24,392 nt of DNA from JARLFX01 sp036404255. GTDB taxonomy: Bacteria; Acidobacteriota; Terriglobia; Terriglobales; Acidobacteriaceae. The DNA lies in NCBI GenBank assembly GCA_036404255.1, contig DASWOP010000014.1, positions 1 to 24,392 on the forward strand, written 5' to 3'. A program made the position numbers and the translations under genes. Within the stretch, counting starts at the first letter, position 1. Each line of letters starts with the position of its first letter. This document shows positions 7,878-17,700 of the stretch, one piece after another. The notes under the pieces are model-generated. The model was not told the origin of the DNA and did not search any database. It saw only the letters and a list, made by a program, of their open reading frames with translations.

Positions 7878-8942
7878 CTAACTCGAGATAGCGGTATGTT
7901 TTCCATAGGCCAGGGCGATTGATTGCAAATCGTCCGCTAATTGGTCCACCCGCTCCGGCGATGAATCCCAGGCAAACATAAAGCGCGCACAGCCTCCGAT
8001 GAAGGTATAGAACTCCCAGCCTCGTTGCCGCAAAGCGTCGATCATCGCTTCAGGCATCTTCAGAAACAGGGCATTCGCTTCTACCTTGAACATCAGTTCC
8101 AACTCCGGCACACTGGCGACGCGCTCTGCCAGGCGCTGCGCACACTCATTGCCATGGGCGGCATAGCGAAGCCAAGATCCGTTCTCCAGCATCTGTACCC
8201 AGGGAGCGGAGAGGAACCGCATTTTCGATGCAAGTTGCCCCGCTTGTTTGCAGCGGTAGTCGAAATCTTCCGCCAGCTTGGGATCGAAGAAGATCACAGC
8301 CTCTCCCACCGCCATTCCATTTTTAGTTCCGCCAAAACAAAGCACATCCACGCCTGCTCGCCATGTCATCTCCGCCGGCGTGCATCCGAGACTCGCACAC
8401 GCATTGGCAAAACGAGATCCATCCATATGCAGCCGCAGCCCGAGTTCCCGGCAGGTAGCAGAGATTGCTTCAATCTCTCCAAGGCTATACACCACTCCGG
8501 TTTCAGTGGGCTGCGTAATTGTTACAACACGTGGCTTTGGAAAGTGAATATCGTTTCGCTTGTTTGCAATGCTGCGGATGGCATCGGGAGTAAGCTTTCC
8601 ATCCGGGGAGGTTGCGACCAACAGCTTGGAGCCGTTGGAGAAAAACTCCGGCGCTCCGCACTCATCCGTCTCCACGTGTGCTGCGTCGGAGCAGATCACG
8701 CTGTGATAACTCTGGCATAGCGCGGCCAGCGCAAGGGAGTTTGCCGCCGTGCCATTGAAGGCAAAGAAAACTTCGCAACTCGTTTCAAACAAGGCACGGA
8801 AAGAATCGGCCGCCTTTGCTGTCCATGTGTCGCCGCCATAGGCGGTTTCATGGCCCTGGTTGGCCTCTGCCATAGCTGCCCATGCCTCAGGACAGATACC
8901 GGCATAGTTATCACTGGCAAATTGTTGGGAAAGATCCGTCAT
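7878..8942 (-). CDS. ltaE: Low-specificity L-threonine aldolase (PLP-dependent)
   Basis: A fold-type I PLP enzyme that cleaves L-threonine or L-allo-threonine to glycine and acetaldehyde. QQFASDNYAGICPEAWAAM at the N-terminus, ETDECGAPEFFSNGSKLL, HMDGSRFANA (Asp174, Arg177) and CFGGTKNGMAVGEA with the Schiff-base lysine (Lys207) are as in the Pseudomonas-type enzyme, which I remember as close along its whole length. I place the start at the ATG at 8942 (MTDLSQQFASDNY, 354 residues), because the family begins there and a GAAAGG-like SD is about 12 nt upstream. The frame is open to 9080 but the 46 extra residues lack homology. It is a single-gene unit, converging with the flavin reductase gene. 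Confidence 0.92.
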   Translation of the reverse strand: MTDLSQQFASDNYAGICPEAWAAMAEANQGHETAYGGDTWTAKAADSFRALFETSCEVFFAFNGTAANSLALAALCQSYHSVICSDAAHVETDECGAPEFFSNGSKLLVATSPDGKLTPDAIRSIANKRNDIHFPKPRVVTITQPTETGVVYSLGEIEAISATCRELGLRLHMDGSRFANACASLGCTPAEMTWRAGVDVLCFGGTKNGMAVGEAVIFFDPKLAEDFDYRCKQAGQLASKMRFLSAPWVQMLENGSWLRYAAHGNECAQRLAERVASVPELELMFKVEANALFLKMPEAMIDALRQRGWEFYTFIGGCARFMFAWDSSPERVDQLADDLQSIALAYGKHTAISS

Positions 8943-9306
8943 GTTCGAGTTAAGCCTTTCGTCACAAGTTTCATCAAAAGCGAAACTGATGTGCGGCTTA
9001 ATCCCGTTGATTGCCGGACCGGCCACATCTCCCTCGGAAGGGAACGCCACCTTGCCCGGGAGCAGGTTGGCGTTGAGCATTCAGCTCAACTCTTGATGTC
9101 TTTTAAAGAATAGCATTTTCGCTATTTCTAATTATTCTCAGGAACCAATTGCGCAGCATTTGCGGCTAACGTGCATGGAGCGCGACAGCGTTCCCCACGA
9201 GTCCGAGATGTACTGGTCAATAGAGGTCGAAACTTTCGCAATGCCAGCGCTAGTTGTGAAAATAGCTACGGTGAGAATGAATATGTACTGTAAATAGCTC
9301 ATATAG
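8943..9306. other. Intergenic region between threonine aldolase and a decayed ABC operon
   Basis: This stretch holds the leader of the threonine aldolase gene and, to the right of about 9090, AT-richer sequence with no recognisable gene. A 40-codon open frame at 9175-9297 has no family resemblance. It probably contains the left deletion edge of the permease remnant that becomes recognisable from 9307, because an in-frame TAG at 9304-9306 immediately precedes it. No promoter could be assigned. Confidence 0.4.
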
Positions 9307-9438
9307 AACTGCCTTCAGGCCGTTCTGCCGATCCGTCTGATCATCGCTCTCGGCATTCTCGGGGCTCTTATTGGTGCTGTAATTCCCGGAATCAAAGCCG
9401 TACGTCAGGAAGCCACGGAGGCTCTCGCCTATGAATAA
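9307..9438 (+). pseudogene. C-terminal remnant of an FtsX/MacB-type ABC permease
   Basis: The frame ending with TAA at 9436-9438 encodes 43 residues: a hydrophobic helix (IRLIIALGILGALIGAVIPG) followed by IKAVRQEATEALAYE and stop. This is the typical end of FtsX-like permeases (final helix, then PAxxAxxxxPxEALRxE). An in-frame TAG precedes it and no upstream permease sequence is recognisable, so the rest of the gene has been lost. Its stop overlaps the ATG of the ATPase remnant at 9431, the usual coupled arrangement. Confidence 0.65.
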
Positions 9439-9760
9439 CTCGCCCATCATTCAGGTTCGCAAACTCGCCCATCATTCAGGTTCGCAAACTCGCCAAGACC
9501 TATCACGTTGGAGAAGTTGATGTCCACGCTCTCCGGTGGCCAGCAGCAGCGCGTCGCCATCGCACGCGCCATCGTCAACCGCCCCGCCATCCTGCTCGCC
9601 GATGAACCGACAGGGAATCTCGACAGCCAAAACTCAGCCGCCGTGCTCAAGCTTCTGAAAGACCTGAATGAGCACCTCGGTCAGACAATTCTCATGATCA
9701 CGCACGACGAAGAGGCTGCCTTCTACTCCAGTCGCCGAGTGCACATGCGTGACGGCCGAG
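9431..9760 (+). pseudogene. Broken MacB/LolD-type ABC ATPase lacking Walker A
   Basis: The normal beginning, MNNSPIIQVRKLA...KTYHVGEVDVHAL, starts at 9431. A 25-bp tandem duplication shifts the reading frame, and at about 9528-9536 the sequence jumps directly to LSGGQQQRVAIARAIVNRP in a third frame. The intervening part, which in the family includes Walker A (GPSGSGKST) and the Q-loop and is roughly 110-120 residues, is absent. The remainder has the signature motif, Walker B (ILLADEPTGNLDSQ) and the H-loop (LMITHDEEAA), then stops matching after HMRDGR near 9757, where antisense penicillin-binding-protein sequence begins. Without Walker A it cannot bind ATP normally. An open frame runs on to 9978 but its last 70 codons are antisense sequence. 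Confidence 0.85.
9437..9494 (+). repeat. 25-bp tandem duplication inside the ABC ATPase remnant
   Basis: Two exact 25-bp copies at 9437-9461 and 9462-9486, beginning AACTCGCCCATCATTCAGG, are followed by the first 8 bases of a third (9487-9494). The single-copy reading RKLAKTYHVGEV is restored only if one unit is removed, so this is a recent slippage or recombination event that inactivated the gene. The unit length is not a multiple of three. Confidence 0.9.
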
Positions 9761-10018
9761 CGCGACGAAGGGTTTGGTCAGGGAACCCATCGCGAGTGGG
9801 GTATCACGATCTGGCCACTGCGACGCAAGCAGCGTCCCGCTGCGCGCATCCAGCAAAAGCCATGAGACAGTGGGGGCAGAAGCTGCAGACCAGTGGCGTG
9901 CCAGCGCCGCCTGTGCCGATTGTGCGAAGAAAGAGTTCTCCTGTGCGGGGCCGTGATGCGGTGCCAGTAGCACAGTAAGGCCCAGAAGCCGCCATGCACG
10001 GAGCGCTATCTTCGCCAT
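9758..10018 (-). pseudogene. 5' fragment of a serine penicillin-binding protein / beta-lactamase-like gene
   Basis: Starting at the ATG at 10018 there is a signal-peptide-like beginning (LRAWRLLGLTVLLAP, then ...AQ), then SWLLLDARSGTLLAS and AMGSLTKPFVAL. The SxxK (S79-L80-T81-K82) after a DxxSGxLLA strand is the active-site pattern of penicillin-binding transpeptidases. Just after KPFVAL (residue 87) homology ends, where the antisense ABC remnant begins; the frame then runs on through that sequence to 9698. The SxN and KTG motifs are missing, so the product cannot be an active enzyme. Its start overlaps the DUF3352-like gene by 13 nt, showing it was the fifth gene of the minus-strand operon. 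Confidence 0.8.
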
Positions 10019-11736
10019 TGGTAGAGAACAGTCTGGTGAAGTGTGTTCGTTTCCTTGTCCGGTACTTCGGTGAAGGTCTCAGCATGAAGCGATGAGAATG
10101 TGTTGGCGAGGCTGCCCATGTTGCGAGAGAAGAAGGGAGGTGTGTCCCCGGCATTGGCAGGTTTGCTTTTGCCATCCAGAATGCTGGTGAGACGCAGGAA
10201 ATGTTCGCGTTCCACCGTGTGGCTGTAGCCTGCAACGACGCTCGCAATGCGAGGTGTTCTGGCGTTTTTCTGCGAAGATCGCAACATCTGCAACAAGGTG
10301 ATCCCATCCGATGCAAACAGGCAGACTTGCCCTTTCACGGCAAAAGCCATCGGTTGCAAGCCGCTCAGTTCGTACCACGTAGTGCCATCTTCGCTATGCT
10401 GCTGCCAGGTCAGGCCATGATCAGATGTCGTGAGATGCGCTCGCAGAGCATCTGTAAGTGCTGCCTGCATCGCTGCTCCATTCCATGGTGCAGCAGCTGC
10501 AAGTATCACGGCAGAATGTGTCGGAATGAAAAGATCTCCGACCGCGTCGGCAGTAGTAGACGTGACCAGCATGCTATGAACGTGTGCGGATTCCAGTACC
10601 GCTCGCAACGAGGCGAGCGTCGCAGAGAGCGATTGCTGTTGCGGTGGAGTCTCGTCGATACGCGTATCAAAATCCGTAGGACTCCCCGCGTTCTGCACGC
10701 TGACATCTGCGACCGGCGCGACGCGATCATCACGGTAGGGCGATGGCCCACGTGTGAGCAGTTTGTCGTTTATGGCGTCGAGCACCTGGTCTATTCCGGA
10801 CTGCGCCGAAGCGCGGTAGAAGCCGCTGCTCGCTGGCAGTAGCGCAAGCATGGGCTGCAGGTCGACGCTGGCTGGGATGTTATCCGGCGAGACAGGCAGC
10901 AGCACACGCTCTTCGCGAAATGAATCCGAAGTGCGATAAAGATTGGAGACGCTGCTGCTGAACTGTTTCATGGCCGTGATGTTGCGCTGTATCCAGTAGC
11001 TTCTGAAGTAGGGTGATGGAACGATCCGTGCAAGGTTGAGCGTCATCCGCAGATCGCCTGCGGGCGCATGTGCTGCTGTAAGCGCGCTGGCATACCAGGG
11101 TTCATCCGTCAGCGATTGCTGCGCCTGCTTCTGCATCAACAAAAGCGCGTTAGCGATAAGGTCTTCGCGGGTAGCGAGCAGCAGGTAATCGCCATGCACG
11201 GCAAAAGCGACAGTGCGCCTGGGCTCACCCTCGGTATGGATGTAGAAGTTCTCAGTGCCCGCCTGGCGCTGTTGATACTTACTGCGGAGTTGTAACAGCG
11301 GAGTCTGTTCCGCGGCGGCAGAGGGCATGTGTGTGATGTAGAGGAACTCGAGATTGCCAATGTCATACCATGCGAAGATGCTCTCCTTCCCAGCCACCTG
11401 GCTCAGGAAGTTCATGCCGGTCGATAGACCTGCAGTTGTTGCGAATTGTCCCTGTGCATCGCCCAGTCGCGAGAAGAGCCGTGAGCGCGAAAAGTCAGCA
11501 TAGTTGTCACTCGTAAGCCACTTCTGTTGCTCGGGCGATTTGCTCCAGTCCTTCAGCAGACCAGCAAAGTCGAGGGCTTCGATCGAGAGCAGCGAGCCCT
11601 GCGGTATCCACATCGCAAGTGTGGGAGACGTTGGCGTGAGCAACTCATAACCTGCCCACAGTGCCCCAGCGGTGAGCAAACCAGACAGCGCAACGATCGA
11701 AAATGAATTTCGTAGAAAGCGGGGCATGCGCATCAT
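10006..11736 (-). CDS. Membrane-anchored DUF3352-like periplasmic protein
   Basis: A 576-residue protein with a single N-terminal hydrophobic segment (about residues 10-32, SFSIVALSGLLTAGALWAGY) and a large soluble part predicted outside the cytoplasm. ESIFAWYDIGNLEFLYITHM and VAFAVHGDYLLLATREDLIANAL, and later PMAFAVKGQVCLFASDG, have the alternating pattern of DUF3352-like proteins, whose function is unknown. I cannot assign an activity. The ATG lies in the TPR stop (ATGA overlap), preceded by a strong AGGAGGAG about 7 nt upstream, so it is coupled to the TPR gene. Family assignment is by pattern memory and moderately secure; that it is a real, anchored operon member is well supported. Confidence 0.75.
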   Translation of the reverse strand: MMRMPRFLRNSFSIVALSGLLTAGALWAGYELLTPTSPTLAMWIPQGSLLSIEALDFAGLLKDWSKSPEQQKWLTSDNYADFSRSRLFSRLGDAQGQFATTAGLSTGMNFLSQVAGKESIFAWYDIGNLEFLYITHMPSAAAEQTPLLQLRSKYQQRQAGTENFYIHTEGEPRRTVAFAVHGDYLLLATREDLIANALLLMQKQAQQSLTDEPWYASALTAAHAPAGDLRMTLNLARIVPSPYFRSYWIQRNITAMKQFSSSVSNLYRTSDSFREERVLLPVSPDNIPASVDLQPMLALLPASSGFYRASAQSGIDQVLDAINDKLLTRGPSPYRDDRVAPVADVSVQNAGSPTDFDTRIDETPPQQQSLSATLASLRAVLESAHVHSMLVTSTTADAVGDLFIPTHSAVILAAAAPWNGAAMQAALTDALRAHLTTSDHGLTWQQHSEDGTTWYELSGLQPMAFAVKGQVCLFASDGITLLQMLRSSQKNARTPRIASVVAGYSHTVEREHFLRLTSILDGKSKPANAGDTPPFFSRNMGSLANTFSSLHAETFTEVPDKETNTLHQTVLYQWRR

Positions 11737-14700
11737 GGCTGCTCCTCCTGCACTGGCGTAGTCGTTCGAGTGAGACGGGGGCGCACCAGAACCGATTGCT
11801 CCAGCGATGCATGAAGTCGCGGTCTCCGTTGCGAGTTCGCTTGATCCAGTTCAATGCGTACCTGGAGTTTTGCGATACGGGCCAGTAGATCGAGGCGGGT
11901 CTTATCCTCCGTCATAAAATGCGCAGCATCCTTCAGCGCAGCAATCTGCTGCCTCGGTTGATTCAGCTTCTCGTACATGGCGGCAAGCTCAAGTGCCATG
12001 GCCAACTTCTCCTCGCGGCTGTGCAGCAGCCGTGCCAGCGGGGAACCGTAGCGCCAGCTCTGCGTGTCTTCACTCCCATCGATCCATGAGGTTGCAGCTT
12101 CCGCAGTCACTTCTGCCGTCTCGTCTGCCTGCACATCCGCTGGCTGCAGGTTATCGGCATCACTATTCTGCGGCCCCTCATACCGATAGTCCAGCAGTGG
12201 CCGGATGGCGGCCAGTGCGCGTTCACTATGGTCTGCTGCGAGTTCAGCGTGGAAGATGGCAACGCGCAGTGCGTCACTTGGTGCCGTGGCGAGTGCAGCG
12301 CGCAGGATGCCGGGCTTTTGCTGCGTCGAAGCCGTATCCGCTGCCGCGATGCGTGCTGCGACGAAATACGGCTGGTTGGCCTGCTCTGCGCTGATCGCCT
12401 GTCCCGCTGCAAGCAGGTTGAGTTCGTCGCTGCCGAAGTTCGCATTGTCTCCTCGCCCATGCAGCGCAGTTGCTGCGCGGACGCGAACCTCGTACGCCGC
12501 TGTTGGATCAGCCGCGACCGATGCAAGTGCTGCAAGCGCCGCCGGCTGATTTTGTTGCGCAGCTCGCTCGGCCTGCGCCAGCCGAATACGGTAGGATGCA
12601 TTCCACGGCGTACTGCCTGCGAGCGTGCGGAGTAACGGCAGTGCCTCAGCAGCGTGTCCGGAATCCTCCAGTAGCTTGGCTGCAGATTCGATGTTGGCGT
12701 AGATGTCGCCGCCCAGCATGGTCATGCGGTGCAGCACTTCCAATGCGCCGCCCATATCTGCTGCATCCAGTCGCGCCTGTGCAAGGCTAAGAAAGTCTGG
12801 CGCCGCGAGAGCGTGTTGCTCCAGTTTGCGCTGGAACACGTACTCAAGAAGTTGGCGGCTGGATGGTTTGTCCGTCGTACGCAGGGTATCTGCCGCGCTC
12901 GCAATAATTTCAAGGGATGGCGCAGCCAATGCATTCGACGCAAACTCCGCTAACAACCGGCTAATGCGGCCCTGATGCGCGGCCAGCTCAATTCGCAGCG
13001 GCTGCATATCATCTTGCTGGCGCCGTGCTGCACGGAGCGAATCAAAGAAGTTCTGTGCCTCCGCATAGCTCTTCTGCTTGAGTAGGTAAGCCAGGTAATT
13101 CCGCTGCACTGTGCTGAGAATTCCGTAGGATGCGTCTTCTTCTGTGTCGCCGCGTTGCTGCTCTGAAGCCTGTGCAAGTTCGAGTTCGCGCCGATAGATG
13201 CGCCCGAGTTCGGGCTGTGGTATCCAGTCCGCATTCGTGAGGCTCGAGAGCAGTTGCGCGGGATAGCGCGCCGTGCCGGCAAGTGATAGCACCCAGTCCG
13301 TTGCCTGCGGTGTAGAACCCAGCGCAGCGAATGCCGCGCGCAGCAGTTCAATACTGCGATACTCTCCGTTCTTGGTGATATAGCTGCGGAGCACAGCATC
13401 CATTTCCGGTTGCAACGATGCGCCAAGGTGGTTTGTCTGCAGATCGTTCGCGATGGCAGAGAAGTCCACCCAGAAACTCTCCGGTACTGCGCGCAAATCC
13501 ACCATGGAATGCAGCAGCGCGAGAGCCAGTTTCCACTGCGCCACTGCATCGTCCTTATGCCCCGTATTCCATTGCAACACTGCGATGCTGCGATGTACTG
13601 CCGCAGATGAAGGGTCGATCTCCAGCGCATGGCCGTACTCACTCACCGCAGCGTCTGGCTGTTTGGCATCGGCATAGGCTTCAGCGAGTGCCGTATAGCT
13701 GGCAGTAACTCCTGGGCGTGATTCCAATCCGGCAGCAAGAAAATCTTCTGCATCGCCCATGTGAGAGATGGTGCGGAAGACGCCGTAACGCATGCCGTAG
13801 TAGAACCATAGGTCGCCGCTGAAGCGTTGCGTTGCATCGGCGGGGACAGCCAGTCGCTCGCCGATGGTCACATCGTACAGCGCATCGTGGAAGGCATGAT
13901 CCGTAGCTGAATTCGCTGGTTCGGTGGCTCCATCCGCATAGTAGAGGCCAAGCAGGGCCGTGTTCGCGCTGTGCCAGAGCGGCGTGCGGCCATGCGCCAT
14001 GGAGTCCACCACCGCTGCTGCCAGCGAACGGTTGCCATGTGCCAGCGCGTAGGCCGCGGCACTCTCGGCATACACACTGTTGGCAGCTGCGGTCTGCGAA
14101 ACAAGGCCCGAGGAATTCGTCTGCAGTAGCAGGCTAAAGTAACGGTCTCGCAGTTCAGAATTTTCGTTGCGCAGATATATCTTGCCGAGGACTCGTAGTT
14201 CGGCCGCATGGTTAGCGTCGTCGCGCCATGCATCTTCCGCCATAGCAAAAATGCTGCCACGGTCTCGCACCGGCTGCAGCATGGCATACGCCTCAAGCGT
14301 TTGGCCGCGTACAGTGTTATCCATGCGGTCAATTTCCAGGGAATTAAATCGCTGCAGATTGCGTTTAGACTCCTGCGAATTTTTCAGCAGCACCTCCCTG
14401 AGCCACTGCGATACGCGGTCTTGCAGTTTGGCTGCTTCTGCTGCAGCAATCCATACGCTGGCCACCTCCGGCTTTCCAGCACGTGCAGTATCCAGCAGGT
14501 GTGCATATGCAAGCTTTTCTTCTGGCGTGTAGTATGTCGCCACGGTAGTTCCTACTTCGCGGATCACAGCGAGGAAGCCCTGTTTTGCTGTATCCGTACG
14601 CTGGGCCACCAGGTCTTTGCGCCACTGCGATTCGGTGACCGATGCGAGTCCCTGCTTCTCTGCCTGCTGGATGATCACCGTGGGTGAGTTGGGCGATTCA

Positions 14701-17700
14701 TCCGCGCCGGCACGCGCTTTTTGTAGAACGTCCAGTGCCGCATCTGCATGTCTCTGCCGCGTCAGGATACGTGCATACGTGATCGCGCCTTCGCGGTTTT
14801 CATTCACTGCCAGCAGATCGTCTCCGGCCAGCTTCACTCCCTGCTCTGCAAATCCGCGGGCTTCGTTGAGCATGTTCCAGCTCTCAAGCTGTGCGGCAAC
14901 ACGAAATTCGTTTTGCGCGCTGATAGGGCGGCCATCGATCCATGCCGTTTGCAGAGCGCGTACTGCAAGATCATTTTTGCCCTGTCGCGCGCGTGCCTGC
15001 GCTGCCTTGAACATCCACTGCGGATCTTTGTAGCTCAGCATGTAGAGTCGCTCATATTCAGAGACCGCATCGTCAAAACGTTGTAGACGCTCTTCCAGAT
15101 CTGCCTTGGCAATGTAGGTGTCCATGCGGTCTTTGCGAATGGCGATGGCCTTCGCATAGGCTGCGATAGCGCTGGCATAGTCTTCAAAGATGGTGTCTAT
15201 ATTCCCCAGTGCTATGGCGAAGCGTGAATCGCGCGGTGAATCCGCTACTGTCTTGTTCAGGAATGCGAGCAGTTGTTGCTGCCGGCCATAGCGCAAGGCA
15301 TAGAGTGCAACGCCTTGAATGATATTCGTATCTTCCGGGAACGCGCTGAGCAGTGCAATCTGCTGGTCCATGCCTGCAGCGTAATCTTTCATGCGCGTGA
15401 GTGCAGGAATAAGCCCCTGCCGCAGAGAAACGATCGTATCGCGGCGCTCGCTGGGTGTGAGGGATTCGTCCTTGATCGCTGCCAGCTTCGCTGTGTAGAA
15501 GTCGCGGAGTCCTGCGTTATCACCGGATAGCGCATAGCTGTCTGCCACGACGGCAATGTAGCGTGCATTGTATGGTTCGTCCGCAAGTAGCGGCGCTGCC
15601 AGCCGGCGCGCCCCCGCGTAGTCTCCGCTCTCGTTGGATTTGCTTGCGGCCTCTAGTGTGAATGCGCGCCTGAGCGTTGGATTCGCATCGTGCGCGGCCT
15701 GCGTCAGCGTAGCAATCGCTTCCGTCGTTTGCTTGTTGTTCCAATAGAAGTCAACGGTGGTTCGTACCACGCCAAGAAGCTTCGGATTGTCCTTATACGT
15801 GGATTCAATCACTTGCTGCGCGGCGGCCATGTTCTTCTCTGCCGTGTAAGACTGTGCGAGCGTGTAGCAAAGTTGAATGCGCTCCACCGGATCGACTGCG
15901 AGAGTTATCTCACGCTGCAGCGCCCGTTGGTAACTCGCTGTGAGCCGGCGTTGCTGCGCGAATGCCGCGAGCTGGGCTGCATCATCCAGCGTCGCAGATT
16001 GCTGAATAGCAGTATCCGTAAGTGCCTCGATATCAGCCTTCTGCTTGCGTGCTGCAAGCACATCTGCGCGCAGCCCAAGTGCAGCGAGTGTGGGTTTCTG
16101 CAATACGGCGCGGGCCGTGGCCGCATCCACCATCTCGTCATAGGCAGGGCGCTGCGCCAGCACCACCAGTCTGCGGTGGGCTGCATCGTTCGGCGTTCCC
16201 GCAGTTGCAGCCGCGGTGTACTCTGCAATGGCCTGTGCGTAATCGCGCTTGTTTTCGTCGATCGCGCCAGCCTCATAACCGTAAAGCGTAGGATCGTGAA
16301 ACTTGTTCCGTGCCAGCGTAATCTGTGCCAGCGCATCGTCAAATTGGAAGTAGTCCCAGAAGACGGTAGCAGATTGCAGATAGCCGTCTGGCGTTCCCGG
16401 ATGCACGAGCGGCATGTGGTGCCAATAATGTGCGGCCACCGCCAGCGCACCACTGGCATCCTCCACGCCAAGCACGCTCGCTGTGTTGTCGCTATAGATA
16501 TCTCCAATACGGGCAAGCCGGTCCATGTTCCCCGGATCGGCGGCGAGCAGGTTCTTCTCTATCGCAATAGCGCGGGTGGTCTGCGATCTATCCGCATAGG
16601 CCAGCGAGCGGAAGACGCTGGATGCCTCTGTGCCAAGCTCAACATCAGCAGGATACGCAGCCGTAAGTCTCCCCAGCAAAGGTGCGCTCTCCTCGAAGTG
16701 TGATTGCCACAGGTCAACCTCCGCGAGTTCACGCGTTGCCGCTGGATTCTGTTTCTGCTGCGCATCGGAAGCAGCGATCTGCTGCAAGGCCGTCAGTTCG
16801 CCATCCAACTTGTTGTTGCGCTGAAGATAGTCGAAGAACTCGCCGCAAAGCTCGCTCGATTCGAACCAGTGCTGGCGCATCAGCTGCTCCCATGCCACAC
16901 TGTCAGGCGTGTTTCGGCTCGTGTAAGCATTCAGCAGATTGCGTGTGAATTGAAGATTGTGCGGAAAACGCTTATGTGCGTAGAGATTGACCTCGAGATA
17001 AACTTGTGGCCAGCCGCCCGCACCGGCATTGTCCAAATAGGTGCTCAGTTCGCTGCCACGGAAGCTATCAATCACCTGATGGGTCAGAGTCGAAAATTCA
17101 TGCTGCCGTTTCTGTCGGATATAGAAGCGTGCCAGCTTGGAGTACCAGCTGGTGTCGTTGAAGCGCGCAATAGCACGGCGATAGATCTCTTCCTGTTGCG
17201 ACGTGAAGTTGTTCTCTTGCAAAAACGCCGCCAGCCGCTCATACAGAAGCGGATCATTCGGATTTCGATCCAACTCGCGGCGAAGCACCGCCAGGGCAGC
17301 GGGCAATTGGTGTGCAGCAGAGAGTCGTCCAAGGTAGCGCTCCAGCAGTTGCCCATAGTTCAGTGTGCCATTGGTCACGTGAATGGTGGGTGGTGTGGCC
17401 GTGAGGTCGAGCGCACGATCCAGGTTGTTGGCGGTCTGCGCCGGTTCGACGGATGCGCTTTTACTCTCGCCATTGTTTTCGTCTCTGGCATCTGCATTCG
17501 TCTGCACCTGAGCAACAGGCGTTGCTGTTCCATCCGCCGTAAGTGGCATTCCTTTTGAATTCGCCGCCAACTCAACGAGCATGCGGTCATACAGCGCGAA
17601 TTCCGCAGCCGTGTTGCCAGTGCGTGCGTAAGCGTCTGCCATATTCATGGCAACGGATACGCGCTCCGGCGCGCTGGGAAATCCCTTGAGAAAGTCGTCA

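Noticed and set aside
9175..9297. 40-codon open frame before the permease remnant
   Set aside because: No SD, no similarity, no hydrophobic or domain pattern; could be chance.
9437..9494. CRISPR-like direct repeats
   Set aside because: Units are contiguous with no spacers and lie inside a broken coding sequence; it is a tandem duplication. No CRISPR array is seen anywhere in the window.
9508..9978. An apparently intact 156-residue ABC ATPase
   Set aside because: It lacks Walker A, starts at a TTG inside the duplicated remnant, and its last 70 residues are antisense to the transpeptidase fragment.
15690..16703. 337-codon plus-strand frame (and a similar one at 17937-18953)
   Set aside because: Both lie antisense to the continuous TPR repeat protein and are cysteine/arginine/histidine-rich without any domain; typical shadows.
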